Origin: Bacteroidota bacterium
Lineage (GTDB): Bacteria; Bacteroidota; Bacteroidia; Chitinophagales; Saprospiraceae
Direction: 5' to 3'
Length of the DNA stretch: 64,000 nt
NCBI GenBank assembly: GCA_019136675.1
Contig: JAGVTV010000119.1
Coordinates: 1-64,000 of the forward strand
The notes under the pieces were generated by a model. The model saw only the letters and a list, made by a program, of their open reading frames with translations, searched no databases and had not been told where the DNA came from. Below are positions 24,920-35,394 of this stretch, in pieces. The position numbers were made by a program, and so were the translations under genes. Each line of letters begins with the position of its first letter. The stretch's first letter is position 1.

Positions 24920-27844
24920 ATGCCAGGACCTTCCTATAAAGCAGCAAACAGGTATTCGGTTGTCTTTAATTTCGTTGCCGTGACGGGCACAGATATTTAT
25001 TTGCCCCATCCTGTTATCTGTGAAAACGGTCAAAACGGCTTGCCAGCCTATCAAAAAGCTGCAGCTTACCCTGAGAATTTTACCAGTTATTTCCCTGACC
25101 CTGATCCGATTGTTATGCAGTTGGTCCAGCTTTCCTGGGCATTATCCGTACCCGAGCTTGAAAAAAGCCTGAACAAAGGAAAAAAGAAACCCCTTTCTCT
25201 GCATGCCTGGCTGGAAAATAAGGATACTAATAAAACTGTCTTAAGCATCCTCAACAAGAGGTCTGCCTTGTTTTATGATCTTGTATTGCAAACCAAGGCT
25301 CCCCTGTGTATTGACCTGGAGCGAAAAACCAAAGCTCATGAGGTGATTGTCAGCTATGCTCGTGATTTTCTCGTCCCAAAGTTGAGGTTTACCCGTACCC
25401 AGACGGGTATCAAATATGAAATGGCACTAATGTCAGAGGAGGGTGAAATCTCGATTTTCGGCCGGGATGTTATTGTTTTGCAGGATGACCCCGGTATTCT
25501 GGTGATTGATAACACTCTGTACAGGCTATCCGATATCAATGCAGGTAAGTTGAAGCCATTTATAAAAAATGAATATGTCTTTATTCCGGACAAACTTGTC
25601 AGGGATTATTTCAACAAATTCATTGCTGACATTGTCGGCAAAGCTGAGACAGAAGCCATCGGATTTAACCTTGAACGCCATGATACTCCCGAACAGATCC
25701 GGCTTTCTTTTGTGTATGATATTTTTGAAAACAGATGGGTAGGCATCATCGAGTATTTGTATTCAGATGTTTGTTTGAAATCCATTGACAAAAGCAAAAG
25801 AAAGGTAAGGATCAGTTTTTCTGAAAATAACGTCCCTTTTGTAAATGAATTTTCACTGAACGACCAGGTCGAATCAACGGCAATCTCCAAGTTGTTATCT
25901 TTCGGTTTTGAATATGCGAATGGCCGGACTTTATATGGCAGCGGCGAATTTGAAATGTTGTACAAAGTAACAGATTGTATAACGGGTCTGCAAAAATATT
26001 TCGAAATAGAGCCACCTGAAATTGGGGGTAAACAGGTCCAATTCACCAAGATCCTGGCCGAACCGGACTTTAATCGTACCAATGACTGGTTTGATCTTTC
26101 CGGCAAGGTAAGGATAGGGGAGAACGAGTATCCCATTTCAAAGCTTTTTGCAAACATCCGCAATGATGACCCATACTTTATCACTTCAGAAGGCAGGTGT
26201 GTGCTTATTCCTTTGGAGATTATGTCCAAGTACAGCAGTATTTGCCGGTTTGCCAAGGATGACGGCCCGACCTGGAGGTTACCTAAAATGCACTTTATTC
26301 TGATAAATGAGGAACATGATAAAGCAAGGCCTGAATTAACGGCTCATACAGAACCAAAGACTGACTATTTACCATCACCTGGCCTGAAGACCACACTTCG
26401 GCCGTACCAATGGGATGGTGTCAGGTGGTTGCTTAGGCACAGGGACAGTGGCCTGGGGGCATGCCTCGCGGACGATATGGGGTTGGGTAAGACCCTTCAA
26501 ACCTTAGCCGTTTTGCTTGACACCAAAGACAGGATCCCGGATGATGAAGCCTCAATGCCGGCCTCGGGAACCCAATTGGACCTGTTTGGTGCAATTAATG
26601 GTTTCAGAAGGAAAGCCTTAAAGGCCCTGATTGTACTTCCGGCATCACTGATATTTAACTGGCAGCTGGAGCTGAAAAGATTTGCACCTTCCCTGCAGGT
26701 CATTTCATATACTGGACCAATGCGGGACAGGCTGCACAGAACACTCTCAAGCTTTGATGTAATACTGACCACATATCAGACAGCTGTGTCGGATCATGCC
26801 ATCCTGGATGGTATTCAATTCAGTTACATCATTCTGGACGAAAGCCAGCAGATCAGAAACCGGGACACAAAAGTATTCAAAACTCTGCACCAGCTTAAAG
26901 CCGACAACAGGCTAACACTGAGCGGTACTCCGATGGAAAACTCGCTTTCAGACCTATGGTCACAAATGGAGTTTATTAATCCCTCTATCCTTGGAACCTA
27001 TGCTTTTTTCAGAGATACCTATCAGATTCCTGTCGAAAAAAATAAGGATCAGGATGCCATCAGGGAGCTTCGTACTCTTGTGTCACCATACATTCTTCGG
27101 CGAACCAAAGAAGAGGTCGCCCGTGATTTGCCGGAGTTGACCCAGGATATCCACTTTAGCGAAATGAGTGAGGCTCAGGCCAAAGCATATGAGACAGAGC
27201 GGTCTTCAGCCCGCAATGCATTGCTGGGCCTGGACAGGTCCTCATCAGGGTTCAGGTTTCATGTGCTGGCATCAATACTGAGACTCAGACAGATAGCAAA
27301 CCATCCTGTGCTCTCAAATTCTGATTATTCGTCGGATTCCGGAAAATTTGATGACATCACCAGCCAGATCAGCACAATAGTTAAGTCAGGTCACAAGCTG
27401 CTCATATTCTCTTCGTTTTTAAAACACCTGAATATAATTTCTTCGTGGTTAGAAAAAAATGAGGTGTCTTATGTATCATTGACGGGTCAGATGTCTTCAG
27501 ACGAAAGGCAAAAGTCAGTTACTTCTTTTCAACAAGATGGCGGAGTACAGGTATTTCTGTTGTCCATTAAGGCAGGTGGTACAGGACTCAATCTTACACA
27601 GGCAGATTATATTTTTATTCTCGAGCCGTGGTGGAACCCATTTGTCGAGAAACAAGCTGTGGCACGTGCCCATCGAATAGGTCGCAAGAAGCCCGTCATT
27701 GTCAAAAGGTTTATCACCAAAGACAGCATCGAAGAAAAGATCCTTAATCTACAAAAGTCTAAGGTGGAAATCTCCGGTCAGATCATTGAGTCCGATGATC
27801 CGGTGTTTTTGGACAATACAGATCTTGAACAATTGCTGGAGTAA
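24920..27844 (+). CDS. SNF2/SWI2-family DNA-dependent ATPase (RapA/HepA-like helicase)
   Basis: Superfamily 2 translocase probably acting on DNA-bound complexes. The C-terminal half has all helicase motifs: 'DDMGLGKTLQTLAVL' (Walker A), 'LDESQQIRN' (motif II as DESQ), 'LSGTPMENSLSDLWSQ' (motif III), and 'LSIKAGGTGLNLTQADYIF' with 'VARAHRIGRKKPV' (motifs V and VI). The first 490 residues are a poorly conserved N-terminal region with no SWIM cysteines that I could see. Bacteroidota often carry such 950-1000-residue proteins. It stands alone, divergent from tdh-kbl; no restriction or defence partner is adjacent. Confidence 0.92.
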   Translation: MPGPSYKAANRYSVVFNFVAVTGTDIYLPHPVICENGQNGLPAYQKAAAYPENFTSYFPDPDPIVMQLVQLSWALSVPELEKSLNKGKKKPLSLHAWLENKDTNKTVLSILNKRSALFYDLVLQTKAPLCIDLERKTKAHEVIVSYARDFLVPKLRFTRTQTGIKYEMALMSEEGEISIFGRDVIVLQDDPGILVIDNTLYRLSDINAGKLKPFIKNEYVFIPDKLVRDYFNKFIADIVGKAETEAIGFNLERHDTPEQIRLSFVYDIFENRWVGIIEYLYSDVCLKSIDKSKRKVRISFSENNVPFVNEFSLNDQVESTAISKLLSFGFEYANGRTLYGSGEFEMLYKVTDCITGLQKYFEIEPPEIGGKQVQFTKILAEPDFNRTNDWFDLSGKVRIGENEYPISKLFANIRNDDPYFITSEGRCVLIPLEIMSKYSSICRFAKDDGPTWRLPKMHFILINEEHDKARPELTAHTEPKTDYLPSPGLKTTLRPYQWDGVRWLLRHRDSGLGACLADDMGLGKTLQTLAVLLDTKDRIPDDEASMPASGTQLDLFGAINGFRRKALKALIVLPASLIFNWQLELKRFAPSLQVISYTGPMRDRLHRTLSSFDVILTTYQTAVSDHAILDGIQFSYIILDESQQIRNRDTKVFKTLHQLKADNRLTLSGTPMENSLSDLWSQMEFINPSILGTYAFFRDTYQIPVEKNKDQDAIRELRTLVSPYILRRTKEEVARDLPELTQDIHFSEMSEAQAKAYETERSSARNALLGLDRSSSGFRFHVLASILRLRQIANHPVLSNSDYSSDSGKFDDITSQISTIVKSGHKLLIFSSFLKHLNIISSWLEKNEVSYVSLTGQMSSDERQKSVTSFQQDGGVQVFLLSIKAGGTGLNLTQADYIFILEPWWNPFVEKQAVARAHRIGRKKPVIVKRFITKDSIEEKILNLQKSKVEISGQIIESDDPVFLDNTDLEQLLE

Positions 27845-27955
27845 TAATCTGGTAAAAGTGTAAGTAGTATTAATAAAACTTTAAAAGGGAAGCAATTCTG
27901 CAACAATCTTCAATTTAATGCTATTTTTACGCCATAAATCAATTTAAAAGCAACC

Positions 27956-28594
27956 ATGACTTTAAAGCATACTTTGTATTTCACCATTCTGGCCATCGGA
28001 ATGTTTGTTGTTTCCTGTAAGGAAAATGGAAACCAAACTACCGCAAAGCCTGCACCCGAAACGACCGCAAAATCTTCTGACAAGATAGTGTTCATTGATA
28101 TTGATACGCTTTTGGCAAAATACCAGTTGTACATAGATAAAAAAACCGAACTGGAGGGCCAGTCAAAAACAGCTGAAAAGGCATTGGCCGGAAAAATAGA
28201 AGCCTTTCAAAAAAGGCTGGCCAGATTTCAGCAGGAAGTGGGGGAGATCCAGCAGAAAGCCAATACCATCGCTCCTGTCGAGCTGAAAAAAATGGAAGAA
28301 AAATACGCCCAACAACAGCAAAACCTGGCAAGGGAAGAGGAAGCCCTCATGAAGCAGCGGGACAATGCAGCCCTTGACCTCGAAAAACAACTTCAGGTGA
28401 CTCAAAAAGATCTTCAGGACAAAATAGACGAGTTTCTGGCCAAGATCGCTGATGAAAAGGGTTTTGACTTTGTCATGATGAAAGGGTCGACGGGTAGTGT
28501 TATGTACGGAAGGCCTTCTCTTGATATTACCAATGAGACTGTCAACAGACTCAACGAGGAATATCAGAAATCAAAATCACCGGAAAAAAATTAA
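27956..28594 (+). CDS. OmpH/Skp-family periplasmic chaperone, lipoprotein
   Basis: Skp-like holdase for outer-membrane proteins. The signal peptide ends in a lipobox (VVSC), Cys at residue 21, so it is probably a lipoprotein, unlike E. coli Skp. A Gln/Thr/Pro-rich linker leads to the OmpH domain from about residue 45 ('KIVFIDIDTLLAKY'), with a long coiled coil (65-160) and a beta-strand ending 'SVMYGRPSLDITNETVNRLNEEY'. A near-consensus -7 element (TATTTTTA at 27922-27929) precedes it. The gene is convergent with yigZ, ending 11 bases away. Confidence 0.88.
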   Translation: MTLKHTLYFTILAIGMFVVSCKENGNQTTAKPAPETTAKSSDKIVFIDIDTLLAKYQLYIDKKTELEGQSKTAEKALAGKIEAFQKRLARFQQEVGEIQQKANTIAPVELKKMEEKYAQQQQNLAREEEALMKQRDNAALDLEKQLQVTQKDLQDKIDEFLAKIADEKGFDFVMMKGSTGSVMYGRPSLDITNETVNRLNEEYQKSKSPEKN

Positions 28595-28605
28595 ATTCGG
28601 CCATT

Positions 28606-29268
28606 TCAGCCGTCTCGCATTTCAATCTCTACGCCCGGAATCGTTTCCACTGCGGAGGCTTGTTCTACTGAAACCTGCAGGATGCCAGCCTTGAGATTCA
28701 GCAGGATTTCACGGCTTCGGGACTTTCTTATACTCAGGTGTACAGTGCACCCGGCATCAAAGTTTTTGTGGATGATGAAGGCTTCCGGGACTTCCTTTAT
28801 TACGGACATAACATGCCCCATTTGGTCGTAACCGAACCGCATCACCAGCTCATCACTTATATATTTTATCGTGGTTTCGGCTCCGGCAAGTGCCTCCCGT
28901 GCTGCTTCCTTGTAGGCATTTGCCAGGCCACTTGCTCCGAGTTTTGTACCGCCAAAATACCTGACTACCACGATGATGACATTTGTGAGCTCAAAACTCA
29001 GAATCTGTGAAAGTATGGGTTTGCCAGCAGTGCCGGAAGGCTCTCCGTCATCGTTTGCCCTGAATCTCGTACCGTCAACTCCTATCCTGTAAGCATAACA
29101 AAAATGCCGGGCTTTAATGTGAGTTGACCTGAGAGGCCCTAAAATTTCCTGAAGCGAATCTTCCTGATCAAAAGGATAGGCAAAGGCCAGAAACTTGCTT
29201 GACTTCTCCTTGTATTCCCCTGTAGACATAGAGGTGATAGTGGTGTAAAAGTCAGCCAAGGGTGTCAT
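28606..29268 (-). CDS. YigZ/IMPACT-family protein
   Basis: Member of the UPF0029/IMPACT family, thought to act in translation or nutrient stress control; the function is not settled. The N-terminal IMPACT domain is clear ('KEKSSKFLAFAYPF', 'ATHIKARHFCYAYRI'-like region, 'NDDGEPSGTAGKPILS', 'NVIIVVVRYFGGTKLGASGL') and a C-terminal ferredoxin-like domain follows. I start at the ATG 29268 (MTPLADFYTTITSM, 220 residues), which overlaps the EamA stop as ATGA; the frame is open to 29307. It is the last gene of the run that begins with the serine palmitoyltransferase. Confidence 0.88.
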   Translation of the reverse strand: MTPLADFYTTITSMSTGEYKEKSSKFLAFAYPFDQEDSLQEILGPLRSTHIKARHFCYAYRIGVDGTRFRANDDGEPSGTAGKPILSQILSFELTNVIIVVVRYFGGTKLGASGLANAYKEAAREALAGAETTIKYISDELVMRFGYDQMGHVMSVIKEVPEAFIIHKNFDAGCTVHLSIRKSRSREILLNLKAGILQVSVEQASAVETIPGVEIEMRDG

Positions 29269-30140
29269 GAGGCAAAGGAAAGCAACAGGATGGCCAGAAT
29301 CGAACAAAGATAGCCGACAACCTTTGCTGCTGAAATTTTCTCACCAAAAAGAAACAAGCCAAAAGCTCCTGCCAGCAGGAGTACGCCCAGGTTATTCAGT
29401 GGAAACACGATCGAACCGTCCATACCTTTCTGAAGAGCTACCACAATAAAGTATATGGAAAAAAAATTGGGTACACCCAAGATTAAACCTCCAAGTATAT
29501 CCTTCGGCCTGATTTTCCTGGACCGTATAGTTATTAAAAGAAAAGCCAAACCAAATAAACCTGCAAAGAAGAAGATAGACGATACAAATCCTACATCATT
29601 TTGACTGATCAGGTTTTTATGTTCTACAACAAATATCAAACTGTCTGCCACACAAGAACCAACAAATGTAAGTAAGGGCAACAAAAACATCTTTTGATGG
29701 CCATTATTGTTGACTTCGTTTTCCGTCTTTTTGTTATGGTTTACCAGCAGGATTGCGATTAAAGACAGAAGTATGCCGGACCATTTGACCGTAGTATTGG
29801 CTTCACCAAAAATAAATATACCTATAATTACCGGGGCAATGAGAGACATTTTTTGAAAAATGCTGGTCACCATTATTCCTATTGCCTGTACAGATTTTGC
29901 AAAGATCATAAATGAAATAATGAACACAAGCCCAATAAACACTGCATACCAGGTCCAAGGCTGGCTTATCATAGCTAGAATGGAAAACGTCCCTTTATTT
30001 GCAAAGAAAAATCCGGTCCCTACACAAACAAAATAATTTACCACCACAGCTGTAAATGTGTCGATCCCATATTTGTCAAAATATTTAAAGATCACACCTA
30101 ACAGTGAACTCAGTATGATGCTACCTGCCAGTGCCAGCAT
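29265..30140 (-). CDS. EamA-family (DMT superfamily) transporter
   Basis: Inner-membrane protein of 291 residues with ten predicted helices, arranged as two five-helix EamA repeats; the second starts near residue 150 ('MFLLPLLTFVGSCVADSLIFVVEH'). The substrate is unknown. It sits 3 bases after the lipid kinase gene and overlaps yigZ. Being in a lipid-type operon it could move a lipid or amino-alcohol precursor, but that is only context. Confidence 0.85.
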   Translation of the reverse strand: MLALAGSIILSSLLGVIFKYFDKYGIDTFTAVVVNYFVCVGTGFFFANKGTFSILAMISQPWTWYAVFIGLVFIISFMIFAKSVQAIGIMVTSIFQKMSLIAPVIIGIFIFGEANTTVKWSGILLSLIAILLVNHNKKTENEVNNNGHQKMFLLPLLTFVGSCVADSLIFVVEHKNLISQNDVGFVSSIFFFAGLFGLAFLLITIRSRKIRPKDILGGLILGVPNFFSIYFIVVALQKGMDGSIVFPLNNLGVLLLAGAFGLFLFGEKISAAKVVGYLCSILAILLLSFAS

Positions 30141-30143
30141 AGA

Positions 30144-31025
30144 TTACGGCATTAAAACCAGCAGTGAGGCCGGTCGTATTTTAAAATGTATGTTGCCTTC
30201 CACTACCAGGCCCTCTCCATCCTTATGAAAAAAACTTTGTCCCTTGTGCCTGACTGTCAATTCAGATGCCTTAAAATAATCGATAATTTTGCTTTTGTGT
30301 ATGGACCTGGTGAGCATGCGTGGTACTGTCAGGAAGTAACTCAGCAATGAAGCTTTCTTAAGCAATATAACGTCAAAAAGCCCGTCTGAGATATTCGCTT
30401 CCGGAGCAATACTGAAATTATAACCGTATATCGAGGCGTTGGCGATAACTGCGGCAGTATACTCTGCCCGCCATGTTTTTCCGTTGCTGGTAATTTCCAG
30501 ATCAAGGGCTTTAAACCGAATACTTTCCCTGACGGCATTGATAAAATAGGGGAGGAAGCCCCTTTTTTTGTTTTTTCTAGTATTGTAGGCGACGGTAGCA
30601 TCCAGCCCCAGACCGGCTACATTCAAAAAAAAATGTTCGTTGGCAGTTACAGTATCTATAAGTACAGGGTTGCAGAGGTTGATGACCTCCAGGGCTTTCT
30701 TTTTACTTCTTCTGATGCCAAGATGATATGAAAAACCGTTACCGGAACCCAAAGGGATAATGCCCAGGGCGGTTTTGGTTCCCACAAGGCTGGAAGCCAC
30801 TTCATTGATGGTCCCGTCTCCACCGGCCGCGATCACGGCATAAAAGCCCAAAGCTGCGGCCTGGGAAGAAAGTTCTGTTGCATGACCGGAGTATTGGGTT
30901 ATACAGATCTCATGATCAAATTTAGATTTATCCAGATATAGGTCAATCACAGCCTCGATTTTTTCACCGCCCTTGCTGCCTGAAAACGGGTTGGCAATGA
31001 TTCTGATCTTTCTCTTAGCTGTCAT
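30144..31025 (-). CDS. Diacylglycerol/sphingoid-base-type lipid kinase (DagK/YegS family)
   Basis: ATP-dependent lipid kinase with the DAGK catalytic domain: 'IANPFSGSKGGEKIEAVI' at the start, the nucleotide loop 'AAGGDGTINEVASSLVG', and 'GIIPLGSGNGFSYHLGI'. The C-terminal beta-sandwich ends 'GNIHFKIRPASLLVLMP'. The 293 residues are normal. The same fold includes eukaryotic sphingosine and ceramide kinases. Its place two genes after a serine palmitoyltransferase makes a sphingoid or ceramide substrate plausible, but diacylglycerol cannot be excluded. Confidence 0.88.
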   Translation of the reverse strand: MTAKRKIRIIANPFSGSKGGEKIEAVIDLYLDKSKFDHEICITQYSGHATELSSQAAALGFYAVIAAGGDGTINEVASSLVGTKTALGIIPLGSGNGFSYHLGIRRSKKKALEVINLCNPVLIDTVTANEHFFLNVAGLGLDATVAYNTRKNKKRGFLPYFINAVRESIRFKALDLEITSNGKTWRAEYTAAVIANASIYGYNFSIAPEANISDGLFDVILLKKASLLSYFLTVPRMLTRSIHKSKIIDYFKASELTVRHKGQSFFHKDGEGLVVEGNIHFKIRPASLLVLMP

Positions 31026-31041
31026 TTTATGTTTATATGTG

Positions 31042-32034
31042 TTACAGCCATTTGTGCTCTCTGTACCACTCTATTGTTTCCGGAATGCCTTTGGTAAGGT
31101 CGTATTCTGCTTTAAATCCCAGGTCTTTCTCCAGGTTGCTGACATCACAATTCCAGCTTTTTGCTTTTAGTTCGTTTACTTTGTTGACATTAAAAATAGG
31201 GTAGGAATCCCACATCCCTGACACTTTTTCTGTAAGGAATGCAAGTCCTTTCACAAGGAGGAGGGGTATCCTGACCTTTATCGCCTTTTTCCGCAGATAC
31301 TCGCTCACGAAGCCTGGAAATGCGTCACCGGTATATACATGACCGTCAGTGGCGAAATATGCCTTGTGGCTGACCGAGCTTTCGACGGCAAGCATGATGA
31401 GGCGTACCAGATCTTTTACATAAATAAAAGTCAATTTCTGGCCCAGGATTCCAGGTTGTAGGTTGAGTCTTTTGTTGACAAGTTGAAATACATTAAGCAT
31501 ATCCTTTTCACGGGGACCATATACTGCGGTGGGACGAATGATGACATAAGGAATGTCTGTCTGAGCACGCAGGTATGTCTCGGCAGCAAGTTTACTTACT
31601 CCGTAGTGAGTGACCGGATTGGGCTGGGATGAATCTTTGACGATACCGTCTGGTTGCTTGTCAGCAGGTCCATACGCAGCAAGGCTGCTTACAAAAACAA
31701 GTTTCTTCAGTTGGATGCCCGATGATCTGACCGCTTCGGTAAGATTAACGAGCAATTCCTTGTTTACCCTGATCAACTCTTCAGGGCTTGGAGATTTGGT
31801 GAGCCCGGCATTGTGGATGATGTAATTTATATTGTGGTGTCGCAATACCTCCGCAAGATTGGCTGCAGAATGGTAGTCAACTTCTACGATATTAGCCCCG
31901 CTTTTGGCGAGAAATCCCTGACTGCTGTTTTTTCTAACCGCGGCAAAAACCCTAAAACCACGTCTTGTGGCTTCTTCTACCAGAAAACTTCCAATGAAAC
32001 CGTTGGCACCGGTGATGAGGATATTCTTGTTCAT
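31042..32034 (-). CDS. Extended SDR (NAD-dependent epimerase family), possible ketosphinganine/oxidised-ceramide reductase
   Basis: Rossmann enzyme of 330 residues with 'ITGANGFIGSFL' at the N-terminus and catalytic 'HYGVSKLAAE' (Tyr and Lys). It could be read as a generic UDP-sugar epimerase, but it lies 74 bases downstream of a serine palmitoyltransferase. In Caulobacter an epimerase-like SDR (CerR) beside the Spt gene reduces the 3-keto group of the sphingoid backbone. By that analogy it may be the ketoreductase here. I have not aligned it to CerR, so the specific function is inference; the SDR fold is secure. Confidence 0.72.
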   Translation of the reverse strand: MNKNILITGANGFIGSFLVEEATRRGFRVFAAVRKNSSQGFLAKSGANIVEVDYHSAANLAEVLRHHNINYIIHNAGLTKSPSPEELIRVNKELLVNLTEAVRSSGIQLKKLVFVSSLAAYGPADKQPDGIVKDSSQPNPVTHYGVSKLAAETYLRAQTDIPYVIIRPTAVYGPREKDMLNVFQLVNKRLNLQPGILGQKLTFIYVKDLVRLIMLAVESSVSHKAYFATDGHVYTGDAFPGFVSEYLRKKAIKVRIPLLLVKGLAFLTEKVSGMWDSYPIFNVNKVNELKAKSWNCDVSNLEKDLGFKAEYDLTKGIPETIEWYREHKWL

Positions 32035-32108
32035 TTCGGGTGGGTGGATAAACCACTATTTTATCGGCCCGATGAGGGGCATGTGGACATTGTGACTTCC
32101 GGCAAACC

Positions 32109-33458
<1,350 letters not shown>

Positions 33459-33478
33459 TTACTGACCGTTCTGTCCTC

Positions 33479-34570
33479 CTATTTGAACGGATTTTGAAGG
33501 TCAGGATTTTTATAGACAAGTGTATCGGTGAAGGTGTCGATAAATGCCTTCAGGGCCTTTATATAAAAAGGGTCGAGTTTCAGAGGGTGGAGGAGGGGAT
33601 CTGCATTGGGTGAATCTTTGCCACCGCTATTGTAGTGGGCAATTACTTCGTCCAGTGTCTTAAAGCGACCATCATGCATATAGGGTGCTGTGTACTTTAT
33701 ATTGCGGAGGGTCGGGGCCCTGAACTTCCCGTTATCTGCTTTTGAACCTGAAACTTTGCCCCTTCCTATGTCAGGAAAATCATCCAATGTAGCAGCTGAT
33801 GTCAGCCCATTGTTAAAAAAAGCATCTGAGGTGGCCAATGGTATGTTGTGACAGTGACCGCATTCGGACTGAGGAAGGTCGGGGTCATTGTCAAAGTACA
33901 TGCCGTAACCAATAAGCTCCAGGTCGGTAAACAATGCCTTTCCCTGCTGCACCAAATCAAATTTCGAGTCCTTGGAAATGATTGTTCTTTCAAACTGAGC
34001 CAGAGCCTTTGCAGCCAGTTCCTTGGTGATTTCATTTTTGTTTTTGATACCAAAGGCCTGCCTGAACATGACCGGATATTCGGGGTGATCTTTCAGTTGG
34101 CCAATAAGTTCCGGCCATTTATGGTGCATTTCTATGGGATCCTCCACCGGCAGTAAGGCCTGTTCCTCCAGCGTCTTAACTCTGCCGTCCCAGAATAATC
34201 CGGATTTTACAAACCCTATATTGATAAGGCTCATACTGCTTCTGGTTCCGTTTATACCGTCTATACCCTTGCTGAAAGCATTTCCGTCAGTAAACGATAA
34301 CTCAGGCAAATGACAACTTGCACACGACATGGTACTGTCACCTGACAGAATAGGGTCATAAAAAAGGTGCCTTCCCAAATTAATGCCTTCTTTTGTCATA
34401 GGGTTGTCAGCAGGGATGTTCATAACCGGAAAATGGGACGGAACATCAAGAGTATACGTTGCTGGCGAATAGGCAATATGGGTCAAATCTCCCGTGTCAG
34501 CCGGGTCTGGCTTGCAGGAAAACAACAAGAATATGGAAATAATAGTCACAAAGTATTTTACAGAATTCAT
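33479..34570 (-). CDS. Dihaem cytochrome c peroxidase / MauG-MbnH-like lipoprotein
   Basis: Periplasmic enzyme with two c-type haems: 'CASCH' (N-terminal haem, in 'MSCASCHLPELSFTDG') and 'CGHCH' (C-terminal haem, in 'ECGHCHNIPL'). A lipobox (LLFSC) places it on the membrane. 'LRNIKYTAPYMHDGRFKTLDEVIAHYN' is a family marker. The 363 residues fit the MauG branch. Its partner gene 17 bases upstream encodes a MbnP-like protein, so I read it as MbnH-like: such enzymes oxidise tryptophan in the partner through a bis-Fe(IV) state. Hydrogen peroxide removal remains an alternative. Confidence 0.88.
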   Translation of the reverse strand: MNSVKYFVTIISIFLLFSCKPDPADTGDLTHIAYSPATYTLDVPSHFPVMNIPADNPMTKEGINLGRHLFYDPILSGDSTMSCASCHLPELSFTDGNAFSKGIDGINGTRSSMSLINIGFVKSGLFWDGRVKTLEEQALLPVEDPIEMHHKWPELIGQLKDHPEYPVMFRQAFGIKNKNEITKELAAKALAQFERTIISKDSKFDLVQQGKALFTDLELIGYGMYFDNDPDLPQSECGHCHNIPLATSDAFFNNGLTSAATLDDFPDIGRGKVSGSKADNGKFRAPTLRNIKYTAPYMHDGRFKTLDEVIAHYNSGGKDSPNADPLLHPLKLDPFYIKALKAFIDTFTDTLVYKNPDLQNPFK

Positions 34571-34587
34571 ATCACCTGATGCTAATA

Positions 34588-35394
34588 TTATCTAACACCA
34601 ATAGCAGACCTTAGGTTCTTTCCGGCCGTAGTTTTAATGTTTTCCGGTGATTTGTCAAGATCTGCATCAATCAATATTTTCAGATAGTCTGTCTTGAGCC
34701 TGTAAATGATATGGCTGCCTTTTTGGGTGACAAGGGTGCTGTCAACCCTGATATCAAACCGATCGGATGATGCTCCAAAGCTAAGGTTGATTGTGTCTCT
34801 TTTATCAGGTTTTAAGTGGACATATTTTAATGTAGCAAAAACGATATTGCCTGCCTCATCATTCAGTCTGTTGTTTTTGAGGAGTACATGGTCTGATGGC
34901 AGACTTGTAAACTCATTGGAAAGTACCTTGTCACTGAGTCCCAGATCAAAACTCAGGGTGTCAAACCTTCCAAAAGACCTGACTGTGCCTACGTTGATGA
35001 CTTTGTCCGCAATCCGGCATATATGCATGTCATTGTATTCGATCACCGAACCCGTATTGTTTTGTATTACCTCTCTGATTCTGACATTTGGCTGGCCGGC
35101 TGGACTGAGCACAAAGCCAGATAGATAATATCGTATATCCAGGATCTGGTATTTTTGGTTCAGTTGATTGGTGTATATCGCTTTTGTGTTCAGCAAAGTG
35201 TCTCCTGCATTGTGAGTCACTTCAAGGCTAAGGGACGGAAATATACAGCATTGTCCGCAGGGATCATCGGCTGTGACATCAAAGTTGGCTGCCAGTGTAT
35301 CGAGACAACCTTCCTTTCTGGTATAGCATGAAACCGCAAGGATAGTCAATACCACACAGAGTGAAAAGTTTAGCCTGAAAAGACCCGGTCTCAT
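34588..35394 (-). CDS. MbnP-like lipoprotein lacking tryptophan
   Basis: Secreted lipoprotein of 268 residues (lipobox LAVSC, Cys23). A cysteine-rich N-terminal region 'GCLDTLAANFDVTADDPCGQCC' (29-50) is followed by a beta-rich domain with 'IRYYLSGFVLSPAG', the layout I know from Bacteroidota MbnP-family proteins. These normally sit beside a MauG/MbnH-type dihaem enzyme, as here, and carry a Trp motif near 'MYW..' before a 'GYxFxKLEG' strand. In this protein the matching stretch (about residues 171-194) reads 'NNRLNDEAGNIVFATLKYVHL', and there is no tryptophan anywhere. Metal binding is therefore uncertain. The gene overlaps the exonuclease gene as ATGA. Confidence 0.7.
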   Translation of the reverse strand: MRPGLFRLNFSLCVVLTILAVSCYTRKEGCLDTLAANFDVTADDPCGQCCIFPSLSLEVTHNAGDTLLNTKAIYTNQLNQKYQILDIRYYLSGFVLSPAGQPNVRIREVIQNNTGSVIEYNDMHICRIADKVINVGTVRSFGRFDTLSFDLGLSDKVLSNEFTSLPSDHVLLKNNRLNDEAGNIVFATLKYVHLKPDKRDTINLSFGASSDRFDIRVDSTLVTQKGSHIIYRLKTDYLKILIDADLDKSPENIKTTAGKNLRSAIGVR

